From contig JAXGGA010002844.1 of assembly GCA_038373865.1 (NCBI GenBank), positions 1 to 64,000 of the forward strand: a stretch of 64,000 nucleotides of DNA. Direction: 5' to 3'. Made by a program: the position numbers and the translations under genes. Numbering within the stretch: position 1 is the first letter of the stretch; each line of letters begins with the position of its first letter. The stretch comes from Uloborus plumipes (lineage: Eukaryota > Arthropoda > Arachnida > Araneae > Uloboridae). Below, piece by piece: positions 11,829 through 25,962 of the stretch. Below the pieces are notes generated by a model. It was given only the letters and a program-made list of their open reading frames with translations. It had not been told where the DNA came from and ran no database searches.

Positions 11829-14800
11829 GTATTTGGATTTTGCACGCTTCATTAAAGAAGTGAATCTTTATTTATTAGCTTTCTCTCTTTCTCTTTTTTC
11901 TTCATATTACTTCCGAAATAACTTGGAAGCGTGCGCATAATAATTAAAAACAATATATGGATATTGAGATACGTGCAGGGGGACAAATAATGCCTAGTGT
12001 TCAGATATGTCCATTTAGCTATAAATAGCAAAAAATGCATGACAAGAACTATAATTTTAAAATAAAATATGCAAAATATTGATTTTGTAAAATTTAACTC
12101 AGATTACTTTTAGTACCTGGCTAGTTAACTTCCTCTCGAGTGGGGTGAATTGCCTCAACCTACTCTAAAAATATATATTTTTTCAAAAAAAAAAAAAAAA
12201 TTAAGCCAGGGAGGAGGCAATGTGCTTCTTGTGCCCCCCCCCCCCCCCAAAAAAAAATGCGCCCATACTTTGCGTTTGTGTACAACTTTTACGATGTTGC
12301 CACGAACGATAGTGGAAAAGAAGTTTAAAAGAAAACTTTATTTACCGAAGACGGTACGCCGGATATAGCAGACGATCTTTATGTTCCACTCGATCGCACT
12401 TCAAATAGAGCGAGAAACATTTTGACCTGAAAGCCGCCGCCTACTCGTTTACTTTGAAACAAAACCAAAATACAATAGGAAGACGGAGGATAACAGCGAT
12501 CGAATTTTATTTGACTTGAAAATAAACCATTCAGTTTTTCGGTTTGACATTGGCAAATTGGTGCATGACGACTGACAACGTAGAAATAAAAACGCAATGC
12601 GAATTCGAAACTGAAGTGGTTAACCAGCTATTAATAAATTTCTCCCGTCTGCAGTGCCATTCGAGGTGAACTAAATGGTTGAAAATGGTTGGTGCTCCGT
12701 TGAAATTCAATCATCTAAAACATTTTTTTTTGACAAAATCTTCAAGCTTTCTACATAAAGAGTCCAATTTGTACATGTATCCGATAGTTTTAATGTTGGA
12801 AAACATGTGGATCGCTCAAAACTTTTACTATGGCAGAAATCTACTTACATTAAAAACTGAGTGTCTTTCTATGTCCTGCTTCTTTCTCCTCAACTGCAAT
12901 GAACTGAAAGTCGAACCAGGTACCGATAAATTGGTAATTTTTCAGGCTTCATTAGTTTCAATGTATATAGTTATACGATTTTAATTAACGAAGATATCAA
13001 TTAATAAGTAGTCAAATTTAAAGCGATTTGTCCTAAATGATTAAAGATGAAATCCATTGTTACAAAACATGTTTGATATGAAACAGTAATAATGATAAGA
13101 ATTTTTAATGAAGGTTTAGCTAAATGACCCAAACATTAGGCGTTCTTTCTATTTTAATATCCAAAAGCATTTAATTATACAACGCAATTCTGGAGTAATT
13201 GAAGAGTATTAGCAGATATTAATAGCCTTTTATTATCTTCAGCAGGTATTTGCTTGCAATTTATTTCACTTATATATAAATTGCATTATCATTTTATTGT
13301 TTAACATTTTCTTATAAAATTTAAATAAATAAATAAAAACATGATGTTGCGATTCATGTGTTTTTTTAAATTTTAACTATAATAAACATTTTCTCGAAAC
13401 TTGAAAGAGCATTATTTTTAATTTCTAGGTTATTTTTGATACCTTTTAAAGCTTTTTTTCGTATTTGTTGTGGTCATTAAATTTTGCTTTTTTAAGTCAT
13501 TAACTTTCTACCCCTAGTCATAAGTAATGTCGATTCCCATTATGAAAAATTTATGGCTAACCCAATGTACCCCACATCACCCCCTTTACTTCGGATGTCC
13601 TTTCCCAGGACTATAGGGTTCCAGCCTCTGTTGTCAGCCTCATTAGACATAAAATGCGTCTTTTTCTAGACAGATAATTAATTTCAGAATTAATCTTTTA
13701 ATACTGTGGATAATTTAAAATATTAGTTCTTCAATATTTGACCGTAAAGCTCTCTGAATTTTTGGAGAATGATGAAACAAATTCTCGGACTTTTCCCGAG
13801 ATTTTTCTCGGTTTAGTTGTCACCTTGAAATCGTTTTTTGGAAATTTTTTTTCCAAGTTATGTTTTTGTAAAATAAAGACAAAACTGATATTTGATTTCA
13901 TCAAAAATTTCTTCTTAATATGAATAAGCATGAAATAGTCATGATTGTCTGGACATTTGAAAACAAAATAATGTTTGCCAATATTACAATTCAATTTTCG
14001 TTATTCTGCAGTCATAATCATAAGTTTGATTACAGATAAAAATATGACCGTGGAAAAAAAATTACAAACCACTCATGATTTGCTTTGATTTTTTTTTCTT
14101 TTTTTAAATTGAAATGGTTTATAATTTTAAAGTTTTCATGCAACAAAAAGAGCTACAATGACTTCATGTTCACAGACATATTCGTTGAATGTCTCAACAC
14201 CAGAACACATTGTACTCAGAAAACTTTACAACTGGGCATCACTTGCTGAGGGGCACACTTTTTACAAGCTGCAGACACTTTGATAAATCATAAAACTCAT
14301 TTAATTTTTGAGTTGAAGGGGAGGGGGGAGAAAAAAAATCGGTAACTGAAATTACAAAAAATATTGGTAGTAAACAAAACCGCAGTTTAAAAATTTAGCA
14401 AAAAATAAAAATGCTATCATCCAAAAAGAAAAGTACTCTTTTATCGTATTTTTTGTCTTCAAAAGTATTTATAAATTCTTAAAATATTTTTTTTTTCAAA
14501 ACTTGAACATCATATGAAATAAAACACGCATTGATTTTTAAAAAAATAAATACTTGACAACAAACTTCTCTTAGGCAGATTGAAGTTGAAATTATAGCAA
14601 TTTTAATACCCACTCTCTTAATTATTCAGCCATCATGTATACTCTGATAACAAATTTGGTAACATCAATTTAAGTATTTCTTTTTTTTTAAATTTAAATA
14701 AAGTTTTCATAAAAAGCCGCATTGAAAATGAAACGATCAACAACGTCAAAATTCTTGACAGAAATCTGTTCTTTTTCCAACATAGATCAATTATGCTCAT

Positions 14801-15182
14801 CTTTCCCACACCTCTAAAAATGACTTCAAATCCACCTCTAACATTAATCATAAAAATCTCCACTATGAACTTGGGAGCACCCCTGCATAAATTATTATCT
14901 TGAATTTCAGAAATTCCTGAACATCATGAAATTGCTGTAGGTCCTAAGCCTGACTGCTATCCTAATCCTGATTTTTGTGATGTTTACTTTGCCAAATAAC
15001 TTGCAGTTTTTGAGTAGCAACTCCCCCCCCCCCTATTTTATCTCACTCAAATTGTAAGCCTTCAGATTTTCGATAGCAAAAAACAAAGCAATTTATCTCA
15101 GTTCAGGGCTAAAGGACTTTTTTTTTAACTAATGCAGTAATGGAGTCCACTAATAATTATTCTAAGACTTCATTTAACTATC
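11829..15182. other. Non-genic AT-rich DNA
   Basis: No gene recognised. A C-run followed by an A-run lies at 12234-12257. 12270-12660 is somewhat CpG-enriched (for example actcgatcgcact) with no supported function. Remaining frames are chance frames. Confidence 0.45.
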
Positions 15183-15250
15183 ATTGAATATTGTAAAAAA
15201 ATATTATTGAATATTGTAAAAAAATATTATTGAATATTGTAAAAAAATAC
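15183..15250. repeat. 23-bp tandem repeat, three units
   Basis: Three near-identical units of attgaatattgtaaaaaaat(att) start at 15183, 15206 and 15229. This is a simple local tandem duplication. Confidence 0.9.
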
Positions 15251-16655
15251 AAAGTTTTAAAGCACTTTGTTTGTTTCTCTTTTTACTATGAATGCTTCAA
15301 ATACAAATTCGTATCTGAAAGACATTAATGTTAATAAAATTTATGCATCCAAACCCGCACATTTTAACATATACTATACCAGGTATTAAGCAACAACTTA
15401 AAAAAAAAAAGTCTATGCCTTTTTTTCCCCCATTCGAAATTACACAAGTAACATTGAATATTGCATCTGATGATGCAGTAAAATGCCACATACAGCCTAA
15501 TGCTTTTCTCCCTGGCTTTATAAGAGAAGATAAAATGATGATCCTTTGAACATAGGGGGGGGGGGGGAGGAGTACAAACATTTGCCACTCCTCATAATTC
15601 CTCTAACCGCCTCATATTTTTGAGTGTTTTTAGTTCAAGCACTGATTCATTTCAATTAAGTTTACATCATTAAATGCAATATTCCAGTATTTTTTAAATA
15701 GTCTCTTTAAAGTTTTTGTTACACTGAAAAGTGCCCTTGAACAGCTTGGGGGAACTAAATCTTTTCCTTTACAATCTGAGTATAAACCCTATCATACATG
15801 CATGCAAAAAATATAAAATTAGATAAGAGGTTAACCAGAGGAAAAAAGAACATGCAAGCTCAACTACCAAAACAAGCCTGCAGCAATTTCATGACCCATA
15901 ACACCCATTTTGCATAGCAGGAAAAACAATTTTTATGGAAATCCGAACTTGAAAAGGAGATAGGCAGTAAAAGTTTTTTTTTTCCTAGAATCCCTTCCAT
16001 CATATTTTACTCTTTCCCAACTAACTGAGCTTGAAATCTTAGATTTAATAGGGTATAGGCAGGGGTGCAAATGAAGGGTTTCATGGCACAGATTGAAAGA
16101 TTAAAATTTTTAGGGGGTTGATTTTAAAAGTATTTGGTCTCATTTCAGGGGAGGGGGTGTTTGGAAGCATTTGATGGGGGAAGATATCCCTTTAAATAGC
16201 AAAAGTTCAAAAGCTAAAATCCTTCAATACCCACTAATACCCCCAAGAGCCATCACTCCTACACATCAGTCAAGTCATCTCAAAGTTTTCTGGAAAGTGT
16301 TATCCACTGCAGTTAAATTGTATTAATTTTTTTTTACAGGAAGTTTTATTACTTCAAACAAATGATTTAATTTCATGAATTAATTAATAGTGATCTATGG
16401 ATTTTTACAGTCCCTTTTTTTCACGCTCAGTAATGTGCAGGACACCTTTTTTTTCCTCTCAAGAAATAATATTAAAATTGTTTAAATAAGCCTTCTCATA
16501 GTCTCTTCCCTGTAGTGTAGTGATTAAATATATAATATGTTTCTGTTTTTTACTGGTTTTCCCAAGAGGCAGAGCTTTGATATATTTGAAACCACACAAT
16601 AATGACAATATAATGCCCACAATGACCATAGGTTTTCAGAAAGATTGGGTCTAAT

Positions 16656-16701
16656 CAATGGCCTAATAAACGATTGAATGCAATTGTTTATTAGGCCATT
16701 G
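16656..16701. repeat. 46-nt near-perfect hairpin
   Basis: The left arm CAATGGCCTAATAAACGATT(G) at 16656-16676 and right arm at 16681-16701 pair at 20 of 21 positions around a 4-nt loop (AATG). It could form a stable stem in DNA or RNA. No terminator-like T-tract follows; a foldback relic or small-RNA precursor cannot be separated by eye. Confidence 0.8.
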
Positions 16702-19700
16702 AAATATGAAAAATTTAGCATACAATTGCTAAAGAAAGCAATGTCGAGGCCTTTTACCCACTGACCTATGAAAATTGTTCCTTTCTTCTTTGAGGGAAGC
16801 AACACTAAGTAAATTGTAAATTGAAAAAAAAAATAAAGAAATAATGCACTATTAATAAGTAGTTTAAAATCTTCAGAGTTAATAACTCTAAAGACAATTT
16901 ATGGTGTTTCTAATATTTTATTAATAAATGCTATAAATCATATAATTTGTACGTCTTACCTTAATAAAGTAATAATACTGAAAGAAAAATAAAACTATCT
17001 AAAAGTAAGTGACACAAACACATGTATCACTTGTTATACTAACGCATAGAAACAACACAACAATTTAGAAATTTTATGAATTCAAACTTACTTAAAAATG
17101 GTAAATATTAATAACTGAATTCTGAAATAAATTTATCTATCCATAAAGTAATATTTTCAGTAGATTTTTTAAATAAATTATGTCTTTTAACTTAAAATTT
17201 TTGATTTCACGTAAAAACAAGTACTTTTCTATAATGTTTTATTACATTTGCCTTGTCATTGCTTGCTCGGTGGGGCATGTTTTCTGATCAATTCGAAAAA
17301 CAGAACTTATTGTAGAAATTATAAAGTTAATTGTTTGCAAATTTATTTTAAGGCAGAATTTAAGTAAGCATAGTTGAGTTTCCTTGATTCACGTCATCAA
17401 TTTAACAGCATTTTTAAACGTTTTTTCATTTTGCATAACATTTTCATCAATTTAGAATTTTCATTTCAAAGCGAGTTTTCAAAAAAAAAAAAAAAAAAAA
17501 ATAATAATAACAATAATAAATAAATATATAAATAAAGTCAAGGAAGTGAACTAAAATGGCTGAATGAAACAAAACCTTCAAATGAGAGTTATGATCTATT
17601 CCAACCTGCAGCTGCATAGTTTAAAAAAGTCACACAGAAAAACTATATACTCTAGATCATCTAATATGATTTATAAGGCTTATGTACAAACTTTATTGCT
17701 AATTATGTAGAGAAGCATTAATATGCATAGGAAGTAATAATTCCATAACTTCAGATAATACAGACAGATACTTTATAAAATATCAGGCACTTGGCATAGA
17801 TGAGCTCAACATTATTCATAAAATACTGTTGTTAATATTATTGCTTCTGAAAAACACATGAGTTACTTTCACTGATTCGTTTAAGGCAAAATATTGAAAC
17901 ACTTAACACAGACGTAATCACACAAAATCACTATGATTAAAAAGCCATTACAATGCATAGCAATTAAAGAATACACTCACAATCACAAATAGAGAAAGAC
18001 AGTATCAGATCATACTTCAGATAGAGTAATAAAGCTACCATTTGCTTTCTTTTTTCTAAATTGAAAAAGCATTGAAATTGCTATTCAATGCACCGTTTTG
18101 AAATAATTCACATTGCAAATTTAGTGTGACACTGTTAAAACATTTAACTTTGAAGTTACTTGCATTTAAGTAACGAATAACATAAATAAAATTAAAACTG
18201 GGCTCAAATTTTATATGCCTAGTATAATGCGATTGATACACAAAAATAAAAATAACCTTTATAAATAAAATTAGTAAATGCAATTGCTTAAACAAATCTT
18301 TTTCTTTCAGACTAGATTGTTTCACACCGGGAAATTTTAAGCATACCATATTTAGTGACTAATTAACTGGCAAGAGTTCTAAATAACAATTTAAATGATA
18401 ACAATAATAAGAGTTATTGCATGTCATCAAAAATAAAATACATTAGCTGTAAGTACAAGTTGTGTAAGGTTCGCATGTAACTTCATTTGGCTCAGAACCG
18501 GCAACAGTTTGCTGGGCAAAAGCGTCAATTTTCAGAATCGATCGACTAGAAGATCTTTAGACCTAAGAACATTATCTTATTTTGGGGGGATACAGGAGGG
18601 GGTGGAAGCATACCATAATTCAATATAATGTTATTAGTAAAAATAAGATATTATGAAAATAGATTTTAAAGAGTGAAAATATTGTGTTTAGCTCCTAAAC
18701 ACAATTAAAATTGACGTGTTAGTTAAATAATAATTATAAGAAGCCAGGAAAGGTAGATATTAGTAATTTGTTATTTTATGAAATAAGCCAAAATAACTCT
18801 TTTTCAAATCAAACATTAAATGTATGTTTAATTTCAAACGATTGTGAAAGAAAAGCAGTGGATTAAAAATTGATTACTCAGAATTAAAAAAAAAAAAAAA
18901 AGAAATGCTTACACAGCCCATTGATGAAGGATTTATTTATTTATTTTTTGAGGGGTGGGGGTACATATTTTTATTATATAAAAAAGGAGTTTTGAGTAGA
19001 ACAGAAGTAAAAAAAAGAAAAATTTGGACTTTTACATTCTACAGATTCAATGGAAATTAGTCTACTTCTGAATAATAAAATTACTTTTAACTTCTAAAAT
19101 TTCCTAAGACTTAGACCGCATACAAAAATAACAAAACATTGTTGTTCAACATATGGTGAAGGAAACGTAAAATTAATTTAGGAAAAGAATGCCTAAAGAG
19201 TTATTCATATAATTAATGAAAAATAAACAGCTTACTAAACTATTTCATCCAAATCACTTATTTTACATTGTTTTAAATAAACGGCTGTCTTTCATAAACA
19301 GTGCAATTCAACATTATTCAATTACCTCCCCCCCCCCCACTTTCTATACATGTACTTTCGTAAATAAGAAAGTTAAATTTATAAATAAAAAAGAAATTTT
19401 AAATTTTCACTCACAAAAATATGGTATAATTAACCATTTTGCTGCTGCACACATCAATCCACAAAGTACACATAACGAAATTAAAATTAGCAAAAAACAA
19501 TCTACTAACACAATTCATCTTTGATCTATATCTTTAAAAACAATCTAAAATATATCAAAATTTAACTGTAAATTTCTTCAAACAATTTATATTAGTATGT
19601 AAATTATTAAAGGCTTTAGTAAAAACTTTATAACACAGATTTGTAATTTTTGGTTTCAAGAAGCTCATAAATAATAATATAAGAAAATTTTAACTTTTAA

Positions 19701-20685
19701 TTCAAAAAAAATCGTAGTGTATAATATAAAATATACAATACTCTACATTAAGCACAATGAATAAAATTTAAATACATAACATTTCTAAATAACTATCGTG
19801 TTCAGCACAATATAATTATATAATTTTACAAAGATTTTATATTAAAAATACATAACATTAAAATGACGTGATAGAAACAATTATTTACAACTACATTTAA
19901 AAAGGTCAACTGCAACAACATGAATTTTTGCAACAAAAATATTTATAATAAAAACAACAATTGGCACTAATGATGACTAACATTGAAATAACATAAAGCT
20001 TTTACCAAAGTTTTTGCTTTGAAATTAAAAGTGTATTTTTGAAAAGTTTACTTATGGCGCAGTACATTATATTTTTTAACTCTATGTTTTCTCCTCTACT
20101 TTTAATTAAATATGGAGTAACTTATATATGTAATGATTTGTATGAAAAATCAGTATGATTAAATTTCAATAATTTCAACAGGAGACAATAATAAATAACA
20201 CGTAGAGGTAATGAAAAATATTTTGGAATCATAAGATGAAAATCATCACACTACAGTAATAGACTATGCTTGTATGTGTAAAATAGTCAAATTATTTCCA
20301 AATTTATTAAAAAAAATAATTAACGATAATGTCAGAACAGGTTTTTGTGTTATTTTAATCCCGCAAATATAGAACATTTAAGCTGCTTTGAAAAACTGCA
20401 GTTTCAGTTTTGATAAAAAGTGATTAATAACATGTGAGATTCTACTGCAGACTTACCTTTAATTTGTTTAAAAGCAAAAACAAAGATCATTAAAAAGGGA
20501 ACAACATTATTGAATAAACTTTTTATCATATATTACTCACAAGTAATTTGAAAAATCTGAATAATTTCAATGTGAATCTAAAACTTAATCAATCATCAGG
20601 TTTTAACACATGAGATTGAGAAAGACGTTAATATCGAGTAAAATATGATAAGCTTATGATCCAAATTATTTTGACATTATATAGA
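16702..20685. other. Non-genic, very AT-rich stretch
   Basis: No gene recognised. It contains a poly(A)/AATAAT tract at 17480-17525, another A-run at 18887-18901 and a C-run at 19327-19339. It lies downstream of NFI and might include distal 3' UTR or flanking regulatory DNA. Confidence 0.45.
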
Positions 20686-21780
20686 TGGGCCGTTCTTGCG
20701 AAAATGGGTCAATTCATGTCCGATACTTTGGAATTTTTTAAAAATCAATTTTAATAATTGCTACCAATTAATGTTCTTTTGCTGGTTCTCTATTAAATTG
20801 TTTGTAATCAAGCACAAGTCACAATCATTTACAAAGGGTTCAAAAATATTTTTCTTTGGAACTAGGAGAATATTATGTGTCCCAGCTTCAAACCAATAGA
20901 GGTGAAAAAAGGATTTAAGTTTGTTCTGAAATGCAACAATATATTATTGAAGCAGTAAGTAACCGCCCCTAAGCAAGGGCTGAGGCAGAAACATGCAATA
21001 CACCGCCAGCTCGTTTGTTCCAACCATGGTCTGCAGTTTTGTGATTATTATGCATTCATCAGCATGGTATAGGAGTTAAACGAAGAAGATTTTTGCCTTC
21101 AGCTTATTTAATTCCTATACCATGCTGATGAGTGCAAAATAAGCACAAAACTGCAGACCATGGTTGGAACAAATGAGCTGGCGGTGTATTGCATGAATAT
21201 ATTATTGGTTACATTTATATCTTTACATAAAAATAGTGTAACAACATAACTTTGAGAAAAAAAATACTATAAATGCTTAACATTTTTTCAGGTTTGCATT
21301 GTCCACTTTGTTACTGCCACAGTTACACAGAATTTGGTAATATTTTAAACAAGACGTCAGTTTGCTAATTGGACTTTTCCAGTCAATAAATCAGGTGGGT
21401 GTAATTCTTTTTTTCTGATAGTTTATTGTACTGTTGAATTTCAACCCTGTTCTACTAATATTAATGATAAAAAAGTTATTTTTTTAATTGAAATTGCAAA
21501 TTGAAAAACAGTTAGAGAATCATTTCACTCTATGCTCTTTCTGTAATCATAAATTTTCTTTATGACTCAAACAAGTTTTTTAAAGCCTATTTGTCCACTT
21601 ACATGAAATGGTCAAAATATTAAAAACCGTTTATGAATTACTTATGTACAAAGTATTAATACTTTATTCCACACAAATTAATGGAATTAAAAAGAAGATT
21701 AATTGGCAGAAATTATCAAAATTGATACACAAAATTCATAAGTGTCGGATATAGTGAAAATGACCTAAAGTTTAGTATCA
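20686..21780. repeat. Dispersed repeat copy B, interrupted by a foldback element
   Basis: Shorter copy of the family at 2537-4600. Its ends are weak inverted relatives of one another (ggtcaattcatgtccgatac on the left; gtgtcggatatagtg...gacc on the right), suggesting an old non-autonomous DNA transposon. It lacks the TTAA element and SINE found in copy A and instead carries the insertion at 20950-21195. Confidence 0.7.
20950..21195. mobile_element. Foldback retroelement fragment with 12-bp target duplication
   Basis: Two arms of about 88 bp (20992-21079 and 21108-21195) are inverted copies with few differences around a loop of about 28 bp. The whole is flanked by perfect direct repeats AATATATTATTG (20938-20949, 21196-21207). 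Each arm carries CTGATGA followed by a stem-like segment and AAAAC, resembling a hammerhead core (see findings). A related fragment lies at 38679-38745. The long duplication suggests target-primed retrotransposition rather than cut-and-paste. Confidence 0.8.
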
Positions 21781-24700
21781 TTTAATCCACGACCACAGTC
21801 AATGGTATCAATTTCACTTAAGCAAATATATCCTTTTTTAATCCTTCAGATACATGAATCACAACAAGAATAGCAACTGCTTTAACATATTCAAAATATT
21901 TGAAACTCCACAAATATAGTATCATCACATGTTGTAGAGAGGCACCCACTTAGATGATCAATGTATTGCAAAAACATCACAAAAAATCATAACAGAGAAA
22001 CCTCAGCAAGTATGCCCGACTACAAAACTCAATCTACAAATGTTAAGATAACTTTCCTAACGCAATATATTAAAAACACCTAACTAAAGCTGTACAATGC
22101 ACATTATATACATAAATACATACATAATTCAGAAGAAAGAATTCAGTTATTCAAAGAAAAGATTGCCTATTGATAATTGAATTTCATGACTAAAGATAGG
22201 AAAAAGAAGAAGAAACAGGAAAGCTGTCCACTGTGCTTCAGGGATAATAATAGATGAGAATAAAGTTTTTAGCTAGGAATAGGAGAAATTTGACAGGCTC
22301 GGCTCTATGTACTGAATTTTATATCACAAATCATTTAAACAATTATTAATTTTGTAATAAATAGGAATTCATTGATTTGCATAAATTTTACAAATTATAG
22401 AATGAATTGTTATTGATTACTAAGCAAGATTCAGGGAAAATAACTTAGAATATAAGAAATGAGATCAATTTAGGATTTTAATTATTTTTTGTAACAGCCA
22501 GGGCTGAACTTACTACATTTATGCAGCAATTTGACATTTTCATTATAATAGAGAGGCAAACGAGATAATTATGAAAAAGAGCCGATCCTAATTGTATAGC
22601 GAAAAGATGTAGATAGGTTATGCGGAAAATATGATAGAAAGGAATAAGAAAATAACAAATTGTTCAAACACCGGGCTCAATTTCAACACCATTAAACAGA
22701 TTCTGCTTTTTTTTAATGTACAACTACATAAATCTATAACTTTAATAACTGTATGTACAAATTCTAAGAAATTCAACAAAAAATATACAGACTAGTGTAA
22801 GTTCGCAAAACAAAAATGAAAACAACAAGCATAAAAGTTAACTGGCAGTCAATCATGCCAAAAAACAGATATTAAATCATGAACATGAGTAACAACTTTT
22901 TTGTTTCTGCTGTATTATCAAAGCAAAAAATCTCAGAAAGCACACTAATTGATAATAACCCGAGGGTAAAATAAGTAAAGTTTATTCTATATGCTTTTGC
23001 GTTATTCATAACTAATATATGGCACAAGATAAGTTCTGTTGAAAAGTAGCTTTTAAGATTAAGACAATATAAAAGGGGATTGATTTGAATTGTAATAACT
23101 CGAGAGCAATGCAAATTCTTGGACAATAAATCTTTGAAATTTTAGTAAGAGTTGAGTTTTAAACTTTAAATGATTGGATATACAAGGTCCATACTTTAAT
23201 TAATATAGATATAGAGTATTAAAATATAGAATTTAAAAGATGAAATTTGATAGATGCTTTAGTTTTTGAATTTTTATATGTATATATGTAAGAGCTACTC
23301 CTATACTGAATAGAAATTTCATTCAAACATGCTTTTTTTAGAAAAAGAAAACATGTTCAAAGTGTTCCAATGTTTATAAATGTCTTGATGCATTATAAAT
23401 TTAAGTGGAACAAGTGCTGAGAAGATGCAAGTGTAATGAGATATCTCACAGAGTAAAGAAACAAGAGTTAATTAAATTTCAAAACATGAAGAGAATACCT
23501 GAGATGATGTTTTCTGTATCATTGTTTAAACATAATTACATGCAACATATCTTTAGCACCAGGGCAAAGTTTCTTTAGTAAATAATATCCCCATTCTGCA
23601 TAAAACTCGGTTCTATGCCAGGTTAGGCTTTATACATTTATATCTTTGGCATCTTTTATCATTGTCCATTCTGGTGTCATAATTTTGTCGAATTAACATA
23701 ATATTTGAGAATACTTGTGCAAACAGTTAATTTCATGAATAACAGTGTCTCACAGCATAAGAGCTCTGAAAATAACGAGTCTACATTATTGCTTTTAAAA
23801 ATCACATTTCCTCTGGAACATAAAGGCAGGTAACGCTTCTACCAAAAAAGTGCTGTACATCACACACAAACGAAACTCATGAGTAAATTCAGAAAAATAT
23901 GTAGGTTCCATTTTATGTTAGAAAAAGGGTTGATTTGTAATTAATTCATACTTTTTATGGAGGATAAATCGAGAGAAGACTACTCTACGAGGAAAGAAAG
24001 GGCCAATGTAAAGATGCCCTAAATTATTATTCATTATTCAACAAGTATTCCTAAAGTCTAGGAATGATTTTTATTTCGTTTGCCTGAAAGGCAAAAAAAT
24101 TTAAAATGGTTAACATTAACTCTACTTTCATGAATAACTCTACTTGAAAAATGTAATAGATTCAACAATGTCAAAAGAGACTGAATCAAGAGCACTTATA
24201 GTAGTACTTTTTCTTCATAAAATGCACAGAGGCGCCAACACAGCTCAAGGTTAATAATAAAAACCCATCACAGTGGAAATGCAAAGCAAATCGTACAACA
24301 CCTTATATTTTTTTCTTTCATTAGGGAGGAGAAACTTTAGGGAAAAGAAATTTCGCAACTCACATCCTTAAGTTGAACACCCTCTTTTGAACTAAGAAAA
24401 GATGATCCAACTTTTAATCACAAAACAGCACAAGGTGCCTGATGTAAGTATAACTTTGAAAATTTTCAAGTTTTCTTGGTGCTTTCAACTTTTAGTTAAC
24501 TCATTTGCATAGGAAATACCTTTCTGTATGCATGGCGCCCCTGGAAATTTAATCTATTCTAAATCTCCTACAGTATTTAAATGGCGCTTATTTGTCAGGA
24601 GCAAAAAGTGTTAAAAATAAAAATTTTTCCTCTTACTTCACTATCAGCGTCTAGTTCTCTAATCTTCGCTATTTCTATAATTTCTATGCAACTATATATT

Positions 24701-24865
24701 AATCAATAGGTAAAGATTTTTGAAAGGCAAGAGGCAATATGAGACGCCTTTCAGTTATTTGACAGTTTAAAAAGTGAGAAAATTTTTATAATCTAATGAA
24801 TTCAGTTCCTAATATCACTAACACACCCAGCCGGCTTTTGTAGAAAAAAGGGGTACTGGTTATTG
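21781..24865. other. AT-rich DNA 3' of the NFI gene
   Basis: No gene or clear mobile element recognised. Several minus-strand AATAAA sites make part of this region possible distal 3' UTR of NFI, but this is not demonstrable from sequence alone. Confidence 0.4.
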
Positions 24866-25692
24866 TTTATTGTTTTAAAATTTTAACAATGCTTCTTCGT
24901 ATTAAAAATATTCGATGTCATGAGAATCATTGTTAGAAATTTTCTTTCCCAAACTGTTTATAAAACAACCATAATGGTACAAAAATGATCAAGGTTTTTT
25001 AAATAGATAATTTACAAGAGACTTGACCATTTTTTTCCCATGTCGATGTCTGTAATTAAAAATCAGAGCTATCGTAAAACCTCCTACTTACCTAAAATAG
25101 ACAAATCATGTGTTACTTAAAATATGGATCTTTCTTGGAAACAATATCCCGTGTCCCTCTACACAGCTGGGTGTGCTGAAATCTACATTAAGTTCTTAAA
25201 ATGCAAAAACTCTTGAAAAGCTACTGAGGCCCCAGGAAGTTACCATAGTGAAATCTCAATGGGCGGAAGTAAATTGTCTTAGAAATCTTTTTAGCTATAA
25301 GCGATGAAATGGAAGAGAATTAAGAGCACAAGTATCCTGCGTAGAGCAGGACACTTTTAAGGCATCAAATCCAGTCTTGATGCTCCTTAGTGTTTCCTTT
25401 CACAAAACGCCTTTGATTGTCTCTGGCACAGACAATTATTCAAAGTCTTGAACACTCTCATATATTTTTTTTCCGGCTTTTGTACTCTAGTTGGTTTTCG
25501 AGCATTGACAAAGTTTGTCAACCACTGTTCAGGAGCTGCATGTATATATGTATATGTTCATAGTTTCTTCAAAAAATTGCAATCACATAAAAACCATTTT
25601 TTCTTGGCAAACCAGCTTAAAAGAATTAAGCAACCATTTTTCCTTAGTAACTTACATTTTCAGGTTTTTCTAAAACATAAAAAAGCGCTAAC
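24866..25692 (-). other. Start of NFI 3' UTR; first canonical poly(A) signal
   Basis: No coding signal follows the TAA. The first AATAAA on the minus strand after the stop is at 24871-24866; further copies occur beyond, for example near 24070. I cannot tell which is used. Vertebrate NFI genes have multi-kilobase 3' UTRs, so the transcript could extend much further into 17000-25000. Confidence 0.4.
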
Positions 25693-25796
25693 TTAAGAAG
25701 GTTGAGATTTGTTGGGGCTGACGGAGGCACTGTTTCCAGCTGTCTGACTGCTTGCATCAACTCCATCAGTGCTGTGCACCACTGTGAAATAACGCT
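25693..25796 (-). CDS. NFI: NFI coding exon 13 (terminal exon with stop)
   Basis: 104 coding nt, entering in phase 1 and ending in TAA at 25695-25693. It encodes ERYFTVVHSTDGVDASSQTA then GNSASVSPNKSQPS. The acceptor is tttccttctag|AG, with a strong pyrimidine tract. The intron between exons 12 and 13 contains an inverted pair of Penelope-like fragments, which does not disturb either splice site. Confidence 0.93.
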
Positions 25797-25962
25797 CTAG
25801 AAGGAAAGAAACAGAGTTACCAGTTGACACATACATGTGCAGTGCACATCATAATAAAAACTCCACAAAAGGTTTCACTCAAACAGACAATATTTAAAAA
25901 TGCAAAGCTTAACATTTTTGGGGAAAATATTTTCATTTGTTAAAATCAATTCACTTTGTGCA

